Shown: in pieces, positions 43,686-53,316 of the stretch
Layout: every line of letters starts with the position of its first letter
How positions within the stretch are numbered: position 1 is the stretch's first letter
Assembly (NCBI RefSeq): GCF_009379765.1
Contig: NZ_WHTD01000022.1
Coordinates: forward strand, 1 to 64,000
Length of the DNA stretch: 64,000 nucleotides
Origin: Actinophytocola sp.
GTDB taxonomy: Bacteria > Actinomycetota > Actinomycetes > Mycobacteriales > Pseudonocardiaceae
Direction: 5' to 3'
The notes under the pieces: model-generated
What the model saw: the letters and a program-made list of their open reading frames with translations, nothing else
Database searches by the model: none
Told to the model about the DNA's origin: nothing
Made by a program: the position numbers and the translations under genes

Positions 43686-44488
43686 TGGCCGGCCACCTCG
43701 CGGAGCTCGTGCTCCAGTGCCTCGAGCTCGGCGCCGCCGGCCATCTGCCTCGTCAGCTCCTCGATCGTGATGTCCTTCTTGTCCATCGAGCCGAGGCTGC
43801 GGCCGCGCTTGAGGATGAGGAACCTGTTGCCGACCGGGTAGGCGTGATGCGGGTTGTGCGTGATCAGCACGACGCCGAGGCCGCGGTCGCGGGCCTGCGC
43901 GACGTACCGGAGCACCACGCCGGACTGCTTGACGCCCAGCGCCGCGGTGGGCTCGTCCAGGATCAGCACCTTCGCGCCGAAGTAGACCGCCCGGGCGATC
44001 GCCACGCACTGCCGCTCGCCGCCGGAGAGCGTCCCGACCGGCTGCTCGACGTCACGCAGGTCGATGCCCATCTCGGCGAGCGCGGTGCGCGCGGTCTCCT
44101 TGCCCTTGCGGCGATCCAGGCGCTGGAACGGCCCGCCGCCCACGGTCGGCTCCGAGCCCAGGAAGAAGTTGCGCCACACGCTCATCAGCGGCACGACGGC
44201 CAGGTCCTGGTAGACCGTGGCGATGCCGTGGTCGAGCGCCTCGCGCGGCGAGCCCAGCCGCGCCTCGTTCCCGTTGACCAGGAACCGGCCGGTGTCGTGC
44301 TGGTGCACCCCGGCGAGGATCTTGATCAGCGTGGACTTGCCGGCGCCGTTGTCGCCGAGCACGCAGGTGACCTCGCCCGGGTTGACCACAGTGGACACGT
44401 CGCGGAGGGCGATCACGCTGCCGTAGTTCTTGCCGACCTCGTCGACCTCGATGAGAGCTGTCTGCGTCGGTGTCGTCGTCGGAGTCAT
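43682..44488 (-). CDS. Sugar/inositol ABC transporter ATP-binding protein
   Basis: 268 residues, single ATPase domain: Walker [10 protein letters not shown], signature GTLSGGERQ, Walker [13 protein letters not shown] and switch His THNPHHA. This is the FrcA-like half-size type that goes with FrcBC-type importers. It energises uptake through the permease encoded next. ATG 44488 overlaps the permease stop by 4 nt. Substrate myo-inositol is inferred from the flanking iol genes. Confidence 0.92.
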   Translation of the reverse strand: MTPTTTPTQTALIEVDEVGKNYGSVIALRDVSTVVNPGEVTCVLGDNGAGKSTLIKILAGVHQHDTGRFLVNGNEARLGSPREALDHGIATVYQDLAVVPLMSVWRNFFLGSEPTVGGGPFQRLDRRKGKETARTALAEMGIDLRDVEQPVGTLSGGERQCVAIARAVYFGAKVLILDEPTAALGVKQSGVVLRYVAQARDRGLGVVLITHNPHHAYPVGNRFLILKRGRSLGSMDKKDITIEELTRQMAGGAELEALEHELREVAGQ

Positions 44489-45537
44489 CGCCGGACCCTT
44501 TCCGCGCGCCGCCGGAAGGTGTTGTTCACCAGCACCGCGCCGAGCAGCATGATGCCGAGGAAGAGCATGAACCAGTCGCTGTTCCAGTTCGCGAACACGA
44601 TGCCCTGCCGGGCCATGCCGAAGATCAGCGCGCCGATCGCGGCACCGATGGCCGAGCCGAAGCCGCCGGTCAGCAGGCACCCGCCGATCACCGCGGCGAT
44701 GATGAACTGGAACTCCAACCCGATACCCTGGTTGGCCTGCACCGTGGTGAACCGCAGGATGTTGATGGAACCGACCAGCCACGCGGCCAGCGCGGTGCCC
44801 ATGAACAGCAGGATCTTGGTGCGTGCCACCGGCACGCCGACCGCCCGCGCGGACACCGCCGCGCCGCCGACCGCGAAGATCCAGTTGCCGAACTTGGTGC
44901 GCACCAGCAGCCACGCGGCTACCGCGGCGAACCCGATCCACCAGATGATCGAGATCTGGAACGGCGTGCCGCCGATGGAGAACGTGGACGCGAACACGAA
45001 CCCGGTGGACTCGTAGCCGGCCGTGGCGCGCATCCCGGACACCTGTACCGAGTCGGTGATCAACCGGGTGACGCCGAGGTTGAGACCCTGCAGCGCGAGG
45101 AACGTGCCGAGGGTGACGATGAAGCTCGGCAGCCCGGTGCGCACCACCAGCCAGCCGTTCAGCGCGCCGACCCCGAGCGCGAAGATCAGCGACAGCAGCA
45201 GCGCGAGCCACACGTTCAGCCCGACCTGGGTCGCGAAGATCGCGGTGACGAGCGCCGTGGACGCGGTCATCACCCCGGCGGACAGGTCGAACTCGCCGCC
45301 GATCATCAGCAGCGCCACGGCGACCGCCATGATCCCGAGCGTCGCCGAGTCGTCGAGCCAGGTGGCGGCGCCGCTCATCGTGAGGAACTTGTCGGCGACG
45401 ACCGAGAAGAAGACGAACACCACGAGCGCGCCGAGCAGCGCGCCGATCTCCGGCCGCACGACCAGCTTGTTCAGTAACCCCGGCGAGGTCATGCGTTCGT
45501 CGACGGCCGCGGGTTCCGTTGTCGTTGTTGTCGTCAT
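44485..45537 (-). CDS. Sugar/inositol ABC transporter permease (FrcC/RbsC family)
   Basis: 350 residues with about ten hydrophobic segments; the signature region is [39 protein letters not shown] and [28 protein letters not shown], as in ribose/xylose-type permeases. A homodimer would form the channel. The N-terminus begins with a run of six threonines ([10 protein letters not shown]). It is coupled to the ATPase gene by a 4-nt overlap and follows the binding-protein gene by 10 nt. Confidence 0.93.
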   Translation of the reverse strand: MTTTTTTEPAAVDERMTSPGLLNKLVVRPEIGALLGALVVFVFFSVVADKFLTMSGAATWLDDSATLGIMAVAVALLMIGGEFDLSAGVMTASTALVTAIFATQVGLNVWLALLLSLIFALGVGALNGWLVVRTGLPSFIVTLGTFLALQGLNLGVTRLITDSVQVSGMRATAGYESTGFVFASTFSIGGTPFQISIIWWIGFAAVAAWLLVRTKFGNWIFAVGGAAVSARAVGVPVARTKILLFMGTALAAWLVGSINILRFTTVQANQGIGLEFQFIIAAVIGGCLLTGGFGSAIGAAIGALIFGMARQGIVFANWNSDWFMLFLGIMLLGAVLVNNTFRRRAERVRR

Positions 45538-45547
45538 GTCGGGCTCC

Positions 45548-46573
45548 TCAGCGCGTGCCGCGTTCGGTGTACGGACGCACCAGGTCCGCGTTGGACTCGT
45601 CGACGAAGCCGGGGCCGGTCAGCACGGACTGCCCGCCGCCCAGCGTGTTCCCGTTCTGCCGGTACAGCTTCAGCATCATGATCGGCAGGTAGCCCTGCTG
45701 GTACTGCTGCTGGTCGACGGCGAACAGGATGCGGCCGTCCCGGATGGCGTCGACCACGTCGGTGTTCAGGTCGAACGTGGCGATGTCGGCGTCCGAGCCC
45801 GCGCCCTGCGCGGCGGTGACCGCGCGGTCGGCGACCTGGGAGGACAGCGTGAGCACACCGTCGATGGACGGGTCGGTCTGCAGCGCGCCGCGGATGCGCG
45901 CCTCGATGTCGGTGGGGTTGCTGATGTCCACCTGGAGGTTCTCGACCGCGTCGTCGGAGTCGCCGCCGAAGCCTTCGCGGGCGCCGTCGCAGCGCTCGTT
46001 CAGTCCGGAGTTGCCGGCCTCGTGGATGACGCAGAGGATCTTCTTCTTGCCGGCCTCCTTGAGCCGCTCGCCCGCAGCCTGGCCGGCGATCGCCTCGTCC
46101 TGGCCGACGTGTGCGATGGCGCCGAACTCCTTGCTGCGGGTGGCCCCGGAGTTGATCGTGATGACCGGGATGCCGGCCCGCACCGCGGCCTCGATGGAGG
46201 ACTTCAGCGCGTCCGGGTTGGCCATCGACACGACGAGCCCGGTCTTGCCCTGCGCCACGGCGTTGTCGACGAGCTTGGCCTGCGCACCGGGGTCGCCGTT
46301 GGACACGTAGGTCACCTGGACGCCGAGCTCGTGCCCGGCCTCCTCGGCGCCGTTCTTGACCACGCTCCAGAAGGCGTCGCCCTCGCTGCCGTGGGTGATG
46401 ACCGCGAAGTCCAGCGGCGCGGTCGGGTCGAACTCGCCCCCACCGCCACCACCGCCGCCGCCCGAGACGGTCTCGGACTCGGCGGTCGGTCCGGTGCACG
46501 CGGCGAGCACCATGGCGAGCGCCGCCAGCGCGGCGGCGAGGAGCGCGGGCGTTCGTCGCCCTCGGTCAGACAT
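45548..46573 (-). CDS. Sugar/inositol ABC transporter substrate-binding lipoprotein
   Basis: 341 residues. Lipoprotein signal with lipobox VLAAC, then a Gly-rich linker (SGGGGGGGGG) and a periplasmic-binding-protein type I fold: LDFAVITHGSEGDAFW, VSMANPDALKSSIEAAV, GIPVITINSG, HVGQDEAIAGQAAGERL and IATFDLNTDVVDAI. It catches the ligand outside the membrane and passes it to the permease. myo-Inositol is the likely ligand from operon context. Confidence 0.93.
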   Translation of the reverse strand: MSDRGRRTPALLAAALAALAMVLAACTGPTAESETVSGGGGGGGGGEFDPTAPLDFAVITHGSEGDAFWSVVKNGAEEAGHELGVQVTYVSNGDPGAQAKLVDNAVAQGKTGLVVSMANPDALKSSIEAAVRAGIPVITINSGATRSKEFGAIAHVGQDEAIAGQAAGERLKEAGKKKILCVIHEAGNSGLNERCDGAREGFGGDSDDAVENLQVDISNPTDIEARIRGALQTDPSIDGVLTLSSQVADRAVTAAQGAGSDADIATFDLNTDVVDAIRDGRILFAVDQQQYQQGYLPIMMLKLYRQNGNTLGGGQSVLTGPGFVDESNADLVRPYTERGTR

Positions 46574-46614
46574 CGTCGTCTCCCGTCCAGTCGGCCTGGG
46601 TCCGCTGCGTTTCC

Positions 46615-47484
46615 TCAGTGGACCGAATCCAGGAAGGCCAGGCTGCGCGCGGTGGCCTGCCGCGGCAGCCGGTCGGCGCCGGTATCGGTCTCGGGCAGCG
46701 CGGTGTCCTGCTCGAGCACGTACCAGCCGTGGTAGTCGTAGTCACGCAACAGCTTCAGCAGTGACGCGAGGTCGACATCGCCATCCCCGAGCGGCACGTA
46801 GATGCCGAGCGCGACGGCCTGGGTGTAGCTGATCCTGCCGTCCCGCACCTGCTCGGCGAGGTCGGCGCGGACGTCCTTGAGGTGCACGTGGCCGACCCGG
46901 TGCGGGTACCGCCGGACGAGCTCGACGGGGTCGGTGCCGCCGATCAGCAGGTGCCCGGTGTCGACGCACAGCGGAAGGTCGGAGTCGGCGAGGAAGCGCT
47001 TGACCTCGGCGGACGTCTCGACCTGGGTGCCGACGTGTGGGTGCAGCACCGTTCGCACGCCGGTGCGCACGGCCCGGTCGCGGATCATGCCCGCGGTCTC
47101 GACCAGGGTGTCCCACTCGGCCGGGCGAAGCGGTGGGCGCTCGTCGTAGCCGTCCTGCCCGGTGGCGGCGGCGAGGACCAGCACGTCCGCGCCGCCCGCC
47201 GCCAGCAGCTCTGCCTGCCGGGCCGCCTGGTCCACTGTGGACTGTTGGGTGGCGCTGTCGTGCATCGCGACGGCGAGGAAGCCGCCGACCAGGCCGAGCC
47301 GGTGCTCGTCGAGCAGCTGCTTGAGGTCGGTGGCCGCGGTGGGCAGGTAGCCGGGCGGGCCGAGCTCGGTGGCGGCGAGGCCCAGGTCGGCCATCTCCCG
47401 CAGGACCGTTGCCGGATCGAGCATCCGACCCCAGCCGGGCACCTCGCAGACGCCCCAGGAGATCGGGGCCGCGGCGATCCTCAT
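46615..47484 (-). CDS. iolE: IolE-like myo-inosose-2 dehydratase (TIM barrel)
   Basis: 289 residues, ATG 47484 overlapping the iolG stop by 4 nt. Xylose-isomerase-like TIM barrel: IAAAPISWGVCEVPGWG at the start is diagnostic for IolE; metal ligands come from VLHPHVGTQVE, CVDTGHLLIGG, GHVHLKD and VLEQDTAL. It dehydrates 2-keto-myo-inositol to the dione, the step between IolG and IolD, both in this operon. A neutral isomerase role (IolI) is less likely. Confidence 0.9.
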   Translation of the reverse strand: MRIAAAPISWGVCEVPGWGRMLDPATVLREMADLGLAATELGPPGYLPTAATDLKQLLDEHRLGLVGGFLAVAMHDSATQQSTVDQAARQAELLAAGGADVLVLAAATGQDGYDERPPLRPAEWDTLVETAGMIRDRAVRTGVRTVLHPHVGTQVETSAEVKRFLADSDLPLCVDTGHLLIGGTDPVELVRRYPHRVGHVHLKDVRADLAEQVRDGRISYTQAVALGIYVPLGDGDVDLASLLKLLRDYDYHGWYVLEQDTALPETDTGADRLPRQATARSLAFLDSVH

Positions 47485-48497
47485 GATGGGCTCCCCCCGT
47501 CGCTCCTCAGGTCGACGCGTACCGGGGTGCCGGTCCGCCGCGACTGCTCGCATGCCTCGGCCAGGCGAAGGCTGACCAGGCTGTCCCGGGCGGGCGACGG
47601 GTTGTCCGCGCGGCCGCCGAGGACGTCGACGAACACCTGCATCTCGTTGAGGTAGGCGCGCCGGAAGCGCTCGGGGAAGCCGGGATAGGCGTCCGCGTCG
47701 GAGCGCGGCCCGTCCGGCTCGAGGGAGTTGAGCGGCGTGCGCGGGTCGAGCCCGACGGCGACCGAGTCCTTGCCACCGAGCACCTCGATGCGGTGGTCGT
47801 AGCCGAGCGGGTCGTGCCGGCCGCCGGCGAGGAGCGCGTGCGCGCCGCCCGCGAAACGCAGCACCACCACCGCGTTGTCCACGTCGTCCGCGTGTGCGAA
47901 TGCCTGGTCGACGAGGACCGAGCCGGACGCGTAGACCTCGATGACCGGCTCGCCGACCAGCCACGGGACGGCGTCGAGGTCGTGGATGAGCAGGTCACGG
48001 AAGATGCCGCCGGAGGAGGGCAGGTAGGCGAGGTCGGGCGGGTTGGCGTCGAAGCCGGTGGCGCGGACGTGGTAGATCGGGCCGAGCTCGCCGGTGGTGA
48101 TGCGCCTGCGCAGCTCGACGACCGCCGGGTCGAACCTGCGCTGGAACCCGACCAGTACCGGGACCTCGGCGGCTTCGACCTCCTCGACCAGGGTGGTCAT
48201 CTCGGCGAGGTCGGCGGCGATGGGCTTCTCGCACAGCGCGGGCTTTCCTGCGGCGAGGCAGCCGCGGACCATCGCCGGGTGGGTGTCGGTCGGGGTGGCG
48301 ATGAGGACGCCGTCGGCCTGGTCGAGCAGCTCGGCGACGCCCGCGGTCGGGCGGGCCTTGGCGAGACCGCGCGCGGTCTCCTCGGCGCGGCCCTCGACCG
48401 GGTCGTGGAGCAGCACCTCGTCCACCGCGGGCAGCGCCGCGAGGTGCGCCGCGTGCATGGTCCCGATCCGGCCGACTCCGGCGACGCCGATGCGCAT
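47481..48497 (-). CDS. iolG: myo-Inositol 2-dehydrogenase (Gfo/Idh/MocA family)
   Basis: 338 residues. N-terminal Rossmann motif GVAGVGRIGTMHAAHL, then CEKPIAADL (the catalytic EKP lysine region), and SGGIFRDLLIHDLDAVPWL with the conserved HD pair. It oxidises myo-inositol with NAD to start the pathway. It is the first gene of the minus-strand operon; a perfect palindrome lies 19 nt upstream. Related enzymes act on scyllo- or D-chiro-inositol, so substrate breadth is open. Confidence 0.92.
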   Translation of the reverse strand: MRIGVAGVGRIGTMHAAHLAALPAVDEVLLHDPVEGRAEETARGLAKARPTAGVAELLDQADGVLIATPTDTHPAMVRGCLAAGKPALCEKPIAADLAEMTTLVEEVEAAEVPVLVGFQRRFDPAVVELRRRITTGELGPIYHVRATGFDANPPDLAYLPSSGGIFRDLLIHDLDAVPWLVGEPVIEVYASGSVLVDQAFAHADDVDNAVVVLRFAGGAHALLAGGRHDPLGYDHRIEVLGGKDSVAVGLDPRTPLNSLEPDGPRSDADAYPGFPERFRRAYLNEMQVFVDVLGGRADNPSPARDSLVSLRLAEACEQSRRTGTPVRVDLRSDGGSPS

Positions 48498-48515
48498 TCG
48501 GTTCCCGCTTCCCGA

Positions 48516-48529
48516 TTAGAGCGCTCTAA
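48516..48529. promoter_or_regulatory. LacI-type operator between iolG and its regulator
   Basis: TTAGAGCGCTCTAA, a perfect 14-bp palindrome with central CG, the standard form of a LacI-family operator. It lies in the 78-bp gap between the divergent iolG and lacI-type genes and is 19 nt from the iolG ATG. Confidence 0.85.
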
Positions 48530-48575
48530 CGGCTCCATCCTGTAATGTCCGTCACACCCGTGTCAAGGAGTGACC

Positions 48576-49562
48576 GTGGGGCGACCGACGATCGAGGACG
48601 TGGCGGCGCGGGCCGGCGTCTCGCGGGCGCTGGTCTCGCTGGTCATGCGCGGGTCGCCGAAGGTGAGCGACCAGCGGCGGGCGGCGGTGCTGAAGGCGGC
48701 GGACGAGCTGGGCTACTCACCGCACGCGATGGCCCGCTCGCTCGCGAGCCGCACCTCGCACGTGCTCGGGGTGATGGTGTCGGACCTGCACAACCCGTTC
48801 TGGGCGGAGGTCGTCGACGGCCTCGACGCCTACGCCCGCTCGGCCGGCTTCGAGCTGGTGATCAACACCGGTGGCCGCCGGCCGAGCCGCGAGCGCCAGG
48901 CGCTGACGGGTCTGCTGTCGTTCCGTCCCGCGGGGATCGCCCTGCTCGGCCCGGTCCTGCCCGCGGCGTCGATGGCCGGGGCGGCCACGCACACTCCGGT
49001 GGTTCTGGTCTCCCGCTCGTCCCGGCAACCCACGGTGGACACGGTGAACGACGACGGCCGGGCCGGCTCGGGCATGGCGGTGGACCATCTGGTCGCGCTG
49101 GGCCACCGGGAGATCGCCCACATCGACGGCGGCAGCGGTTCCCAGTCCGCCCCGCGGCGAACCGGCTACCTCGAGGCGATGCGCCGCCACGACCTGACCC
49201 CGCGGGTGGTCCGCGGCGAGTACACGGAGGCCGCGGGCGCCCTGGCGATCCGTGAGCTGCTGGCCGACCCGCCGACCGCGATCATGGCGGCCAACGACCT
49301 CAACGCGGTCGGCGCGATCTCCGCGCTGGAGGCGGCGGGCCTGGCCGTGCCGAAGGACGTGTCGGTCGTCGGCTACGACAACACTTGGCTGGCGGCGCTA
49401 CGCCACGTCTCCCTGACGACGATCGACCAACCCCGCGAGGAGATGGGCCGCCTGGCCGCCGAGGCCCTGATCCAGCGGGTGCGGGGCGAGCGCGCGGACC
49501 CCGCCCGCCACCTGCTCCGCCCACGCCTGGTCATCCGGGCGACGACGACCCCACCCCGCTGA
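48576..49562 (+). CDS. LacI-family repressor of the inositol operon
   Basis: 328 residues from GTG 48576 (AAGGAG 5 nt upstream; GTG 48570 overlaps the site). HTH and hinge: PTIEDVAARAGVSRALVSLVMRG and GYSPHAMARSLASRTS; the ligand-binding domain has VMVSDLHNPFWAEVVDG, GGSGSQSAPRRTGYLEAM, NDLNAVGAISALE and VSVVGYDNTWLAAL. It most likely represses the divergent iol operon until an inositol-derived inducer binds. The operator palindrome is just upstream. Confidence 0.9.
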   Translation: MGRPTIEDVAARAGVSRALVSLVMRGSPKVSDQRRAAVLKAADELGYSPHAMARSLASRTSHVLGVMVSDLHNPFWAEVVDGLDAYARSAGFELVINTGGRRPSRERQALTGLLSFRPAGIALLGPVLPAASMAGAATHTPVVLVSRSSRQPTVDTVNDDGRAGSGMAVDHLVALGHREIAHIDGGSGSQSAPRRTGYLEAMRRHDLTPRVVRGEYTEAAGALAIRELLADPPTAIMAANDLNAVGAISALEAAGLAVPKDVSVVGYDNTWLAALRHVSLTTIDQPREEMGRLAAEALIQRVRGERADPARHLLRPRLVIRATTTPPR

Positions 49563-49566
49563 CCGG

Positions 49567-49595
49567 TTGTCCACAACGGGCCGACCTGTCCACAA
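49567..49595. promoter_or_regulatory. Pair of DnaA-box-like sequences (19-bp period)
   Basis: TTGTCCACAA at 49567-49576 and CTGTCCACAA at 49586-49595, directly after the LacI stop. The distance between the box starts is 19 bp, the same as in the pair at 35786-35814. The sequence fits the actinobacterial DnaA box TTGTCCACA. Confidence 0.5.
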
Positions 49596-49651
49596 GTCGA
49601 TCTTGCACCCCGATTTCGCCGGTACCCACCGATAGACTGGCGCTGAGGGGT

Positions 49652-49683
49652 GCCCCCGGAGAGGGCGGGGGCTTTACGTTTCT
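49652..49683 (+). terminator. Rho-independent-like terminator between convergent genes
   Basis: Stem GCCCCCG/CGGGGGC (7 bp) with a 7-nt loop, followed by TTTACGTTTCTT, the best U-rich tail in the window. It serves the LacI-type gene; the gap to 49734 has a second GC-only inverted repeat (GCGCGCG/CGCGCGC) that may serve the opposite strand. Confidence 0.7.
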
Positions 49684-49734
49684 TGCGTTCTACACGCGCG
49701 CGAGTACTTCGGTTGTGGGTCCGCGCGCAAGGTG

Positions 49735-50586
49735 CTAGCCGGTGATCGCGGACGTGGCCACCTCGGCCATGCCGCGCATGCCGGTCGCGTTCGGGTGCAG
49801 GGGCGCGGCGATGTTCGCCGGGATGAAGGGCTCGGTCCAGCGGATCGAGGACGACTTGCAGACGTCCTTGCCGATGCCCGGGGTGCGGATGTCCACATAG
49901 GTCGCGCCGTGGGTCGCCGCCGCGTCGGCGAGCACCTGGTTCAGCTGGTCGATCTTCGCCTGGATGTAGTTCGCGTCCCGCGCCCACACCGGCACCCTCG
50001 GGTAGCAGCCGTTCGGCGGCAGGTAGGTCGTGTAGCCGACCACGAACACCCGCGCGTTCGGCGCCCGCTGCGTGATGCCGTCCAGCACCGCCGCGACCTT
50101 CGGGCCCACACTCGCCACCCGCTCGCCGTAGACGTCCCCGCCGCCGGCCGTGTTCTCCGCCGCGCACGAGGTCCCGAACGGGCTGGGCAGCAGGTTCAGG
50201 CACGACTCGGCCAGGCCGACCAGGCCCGCGTCGTTGCCGCCGATCTGCAGTGTCACCAGCGTCGTGTCCGCGCCCAGCGCGTCGAACTGCGGGCCGACCG
50301 TGCCCAGGTCGGTCTCCTGCGGGTTGGTCATGTCCCCGGTGTCCGCGCCGGAGCACGTCACGTCGGTGATCGGCACGCCGAGCTGCCGGGCGACGAGCTT
50401 CGGGTAGTTCGCCGTCGACCGGAAGCAGCCGGGCGCGCTGAGATCCGGCAGCGGGATCAGCGGACCGGACGCGGCCGAGTCACCGAGCGCGACGTAGCGC
50501 TCCGCGGCGGCGTTCGCGACCCCGGCCGGGAGCACCGCGGTGATCGCGACGAGCAGAGCGGGCAGAACCAACCGACGTGACAGCAT
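49735..50586 (-). CDS. Secreted SGNH/GDSL-family hydrolase
   Basis: 283 residues. Sec signal peptide ([23 protein letters not shown]), then the SGNH blocks: [11 protein letters not shown] with the catalytic Ser, QIGGNDAG, and the closing [11 protein letters not shown] with the catalytic His. Six or more cysteines (CFRS, CSGADTG, CLNLLP, SCAAEN, CYPR, VCKSS) match the disulfide-rich Streptomyces-type lipase/esterase subgroup. It probably acts on lipid esters outside the cell. Monocistronic. Confidence 0.9.
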   Translation of the reverse strand: MLSRRLVLPALLVAITAVLPAGVANAAAERYVALGDSAASGPLIPLPDLSAPGCFRSTANYPKLVARQLGVPITDVTCSGADTGDMTNPQETDLGTVGPQFDALGADTTLVTLQIGGNDAGLVGLAESCLNLLPSPFGTSCAAENTAGGGDVYGERVASVGPKVAAVLDGITQRAPNARVFVVGYTTYLPPNGCYPRVPVWARDANYIQAKIDQLNQVLADAAATHGATYVDIRTPGIGKDVCKSSSIRWTEPFIPANIAAPLHPNATGMRGMAEVATSAITG

Positions 50587-50627
50587 TGTCGACGCACCTT
50601 CCAGCCGGGACCGGACGTGAATCAGTG

Positions 50628-51738
50628 TCAGGTCCGGCCGAAGGTCTGTCCATCACCCACTAGGACGCAGCGCGCTCCTCCTCGGGCGCGGGCGTGCGCC
50701 TCGCCAGGGGTGCGGCGGATCAGCGGCCACAGGAGCACCGCCGCCACGATCACGTACACGGTGACCGAGAACGTCGGGTTCACCAGGCCGGTGAGCGACC
50801 CGTCGCTGATCTGCAGCGCCCGGCGCATCTGCTGCTCCGCCGCCGGTCCCAGGATCACGCCCAGCACCGCCGGCAGCACCGGCAGGCCGTACCGGCGCAT
50901 CGCGAAGCCCAGCGCACCGATCACGAACAGGACGATCAGGTCGATCACCTGGCCGCTCACGCGTAGGCACCGACGCTCGCGAAGAACAGGATTCCCGCGT
51001 ACAGGTACGGCCGCGGGATCCGCAGCAGCTTCGACCACACCGGCGCCGGCGGCAGGTTCAGCACCAGCGGCAGCACGGTCCCGACGAACAGGCTCGCGAT
51101 CAGGCCCCACACCAGCGCCGGCTCCGCTCGAACAGCAGTGGCCCCGGCTGGATCCCGTACGGCTGGAACGCCGCGAGCATCACCGCGGCCGTCGCCGTGG
51201 TCGGCAGGCCCAGCGTCAGCATCGTCACGAGCGTCCCGGACGCGGACGCCGTCGACTCCGGACCCGCCACGCCCTCGATCGCGCCCGAGCCGAACTCGTC
51301 GCGGTGCTTGGACAGCCGCTTCTCCGTCGCGTAGGACAGGAACGTCGGGATCTCAGCGCCGCCGGCGGGAATCGCGCCGAACGGGAAGCCGATCAGCGGG
51401 CCGCGCAGCCACGGCTTCCACGTCCGCCGCAGGTCCTCGCGACCCAGCCACGGGCGGCCCACCGGGATCGGCTCGCCGGGCAGGTGCCGCAGCCGCAACG
51501 CCACCAGGGCGATCGTGCCGATCATGGCGCCGACGAAGTGCCCGATCGCCGCCGCCGCAAGCGGTTGCGACCCTGGGCCGGGCTTGGCCATCTGGTTGCC
51601 CTCGATCGCGGTGACCACCGAGGCCGACTCACCGGGCGTGTTCAGCAGGATCGACGTGGTCGAGCCGCCGAACATGCCGCCGTAGTAGATGCCGGCGAAC
51701 ATGATCATCGCCGCGATCGGGTCCAGCCCGTAGGTCAC
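50628..51738 (-). pseudogene. Broken tctA (tripartite tricarboxylate transporter large permease)
   Basis: The upstream frame gives [20 protein letters not shown] and [17 protein letters not shown], the TctA core, then [17 protein letters not shown] and [20 protein letters not shown]. After [10 protein letters not shown] a frame change is needed to continue as [20 protein letters not shown] and [19 protein letters not shown]; a stop and another frame change precede [20 protein letters not shown]. The N-terminal 60-70 residues and part of the centre are also missing. No TctB/TctC genes are near. Clearly a dead gene. Confidence 0.8.
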
Positions 51739-52069
51739 GGACCTTTCGGCGGCGGAGTGCGCGGCGCGGACGTCACTGTCCCGGGTGAGTGCGCGCCGCT
51801 ACCACTGGCTGGCTGGCTGGCCGCCCGCTGATCCGGGCATCGGGCCCGCGCGGAGCCGCCTGCGGCCAACCGGCGGCCGGTGGTTCGGGTGTGGCCCCCG
51901 GTTTCCAGCGTAGTGGGCGACGCCGACGGTTCTGGCCTCTGTGGACAGGCCGGGACTGTCGGTGGCCGTCCGTAGAATCGATACCGGGGGCCGGAGGCCC
52001 CGGCCGCCGCGCCGGGCGGGGCCGGCGGTCATGGCGGGGCGCCGCCCACCGCGACGCAGCAGTGGCCGA
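51739..52069. other. Region without a recognisable gene upstream of the tctA remnant
   Basis: About 330 bases, very GC-rich. It contains a short CTGG tandem (51810-51822 area) and a strong GC hairpin around 51984-52003 following TAGAATCGATA. The open frames on both strands are compositionally biased and show no protein family. It may include the lost 5' end of tctA and the terminator of the arfB operon, which ends at 52070. Confidence 0.4.
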
Positions 52070-52495
52070 TCAGTCGTCGGGGCCCGCGCGGCGGCCGCGT
52101 TTGGTCTCGCCACGGCGGCGTTTCGCGGCCAGCCGGCGTTCCCGGGAGCCTCGGGTGGGTTTCGTGGGGCGGCGGGCCGGCGGGGGTGGCTCCGCGGCCG
52201 CGCGCAACAACGACGCCAGGCGGTCGCGGGCGGTCGCGCGGTTCGCCAGCTGGGCTCGGTGCTCGCTGGCCACCACCGTCAGGACGCCGTCCACCAGGCG
52301 GGAGGACAGGCGGGCCAGCAACCGGTCGCGCAGCCACGGCGGGACCGCCGGTGAGCGGGCCACGTCGAAGGAGAGCTCGACCCGGCTGTCGGTGGTGTTG
52401 ACGCCCTGCCCGCCCGGGCCCGACGAGCGGGAGAAACGCTCGTGCAGCTCGCCGGCGGGGATCACCAGCTGGCTGGTCACCTCCAGGTCGGGCAC
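52070..52495 (-). CDS. arfB: Alternative ribosome-rescue factor ArfB (class-I release factor-like)
   Basis: 141 residues from GTG 52495 (GAGGG upstream). The GGQ peptidyl-hydrolysis motif is complete: RSSGPGGQGVNTTDSRVEL (GGQ at residues 28-30). A basic C-terminal tail (RRPTKPTRGSRERRLAAKRRR) would sit in the empty mRNA channel of stalled ribosomes, as in YaeJ/ArfB. It frees nascent chains on non-stop mRNAs. It lies 5 nt after the anti-sigma-like gene, probably co-transcribed. Confidence 0.93.
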   Translation of the reverse strand: MPDLEVTSQLVIPAGELHERFSRSSGPGGQGVNTTDSRVELSFDVARSPAVPPWLRDRLLARLSSRLVDGVLTVVASEHRAQLANRATARDRLASLLRAAAEPPPPARRPTKPTRGSRERRLAAKRRRGETKRGRRAGPDD

Positions 52496-52500
52496 AGTGG

Positions 52501-53316
52501 TCAGCCCTCGAACCAAAGGGCCGGATCGACGACGATCCCGATCAGCGTCTCGTCCTCGAGAATGGGCAGGCCCTGCGGCGACTTGCCCAACGCGCGGCGG
52601 GCGTCGGACAGGTTCGTCGCGACCGCGGTGACCGTGCTGCCGTCTGGGTGGATCGACAGGGCCATGCGCCCCTTCTCACCCGCGTCGTTCCTGTAGCCGG
52701 CCAGCACCACGGTGAAGCCCTTCCAGATGCGCACCTCGCAGTCGCCGTAAGGCCCCTGCACCTTCTTGCAGCTGGCGACCGGCCCCGACGCCGACTTCGC
52801 GACGCGCACCGACAGCCCGCCCTCGCGGTCCGGTGCCCGCACGTCGGTCACCAGCTCGTACAGGTCCGGATCCTGCTCCAGGAAGCGCGGCGCCTGACCG
52901 TCGAGTCCGACGAGCTGCATCTGCTCGGGAACCAGGTGGGAGCCGAGGAACGCCTGGGTCAGCACGTCCGCCTGCGTGGTGGCTATCGGCGGATCGCCGA
53001 CCGTGGAGGCGGGCGAGGTGGACGGCGGCCCGACCGGCGTGGTCGCAGTCGACCGCGGCCCCGTGGTGACGGTCCCGGTCGCGGCCGGGGGCACGTCCCG
53101 CTCCGGCTCGTCATCGCCGACCAGGCCGCTGAGCAGCACCGCGCCGACGACCGCCGCGACGACCCCGGTGACCGCGCCGCCCGCCTCGAGCCGGCGCCGG
53201 TTGCGCAGCTTCCGCTTGCCCTGCCGGAAGACCTCGTCCCGGTCGAGCCGCAGCGGCGGCTCCCCTGCGAGCGCCCGGCCGAGCAGCTGTTTGATGTCGT
53301 CGTCGTCCGACGTCAC
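52501..53316 (-). CDS. Single-pass membrane protein, probable partner (anti-sigma) of the SigE-family factor
   Basis: 271 residues, GTG overlapping the sigma stop by 4 nt. Residues 1-45 are cytoplasmic and charged (DDDDIKQLLGRALAGEPPLRLD, EVFRQGKRKLRNRRRLE), then one membrane helix (AVTGVVAAVVGAVLLSGLV), a Thr/Pro/Ser-rich linker and an external domain with two cysteines (ASCKKVQGPYGDCEVRIW). This layout is the one seen in proteins encoded after SigE-family sigma genes in actinomycetes. No ZAS zinc motif is present. Anti-sigma role inferred. Confidence 0.75.
   Translation of the reverse strand: MTSDDDDIKQLLGRALAGEPPLRLDRDEVFRQGKRKLRNRRRLEAGGAVTGVVAAVVGAVLLSGLVGDDEPERDVPPAATGTVTTGPRSTATTPVGPPSTSPASTVGDPPIATTQADVLTQAFLGSHLVPEQMQLVGLDGQAPRFLEQDPDLYELVTDVRAPDREGGLSVRVAKSASGPVASCKKVQGPYGDCEVRIWKGFTVVLAGYRNDAGEKGRMALSIHPDGSTVTAVATNLSDARRALGKSPQGLPILEDETLIGIVVDPALWFEG

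Noticed and set aside
49600..49735. Small RNA gene between the LacI-type gene and the SGNH gene
   Set aside because: A TAGACT box and a terminator exist, but no properly spaced -35 and no independent evidence; kept only as terminator.
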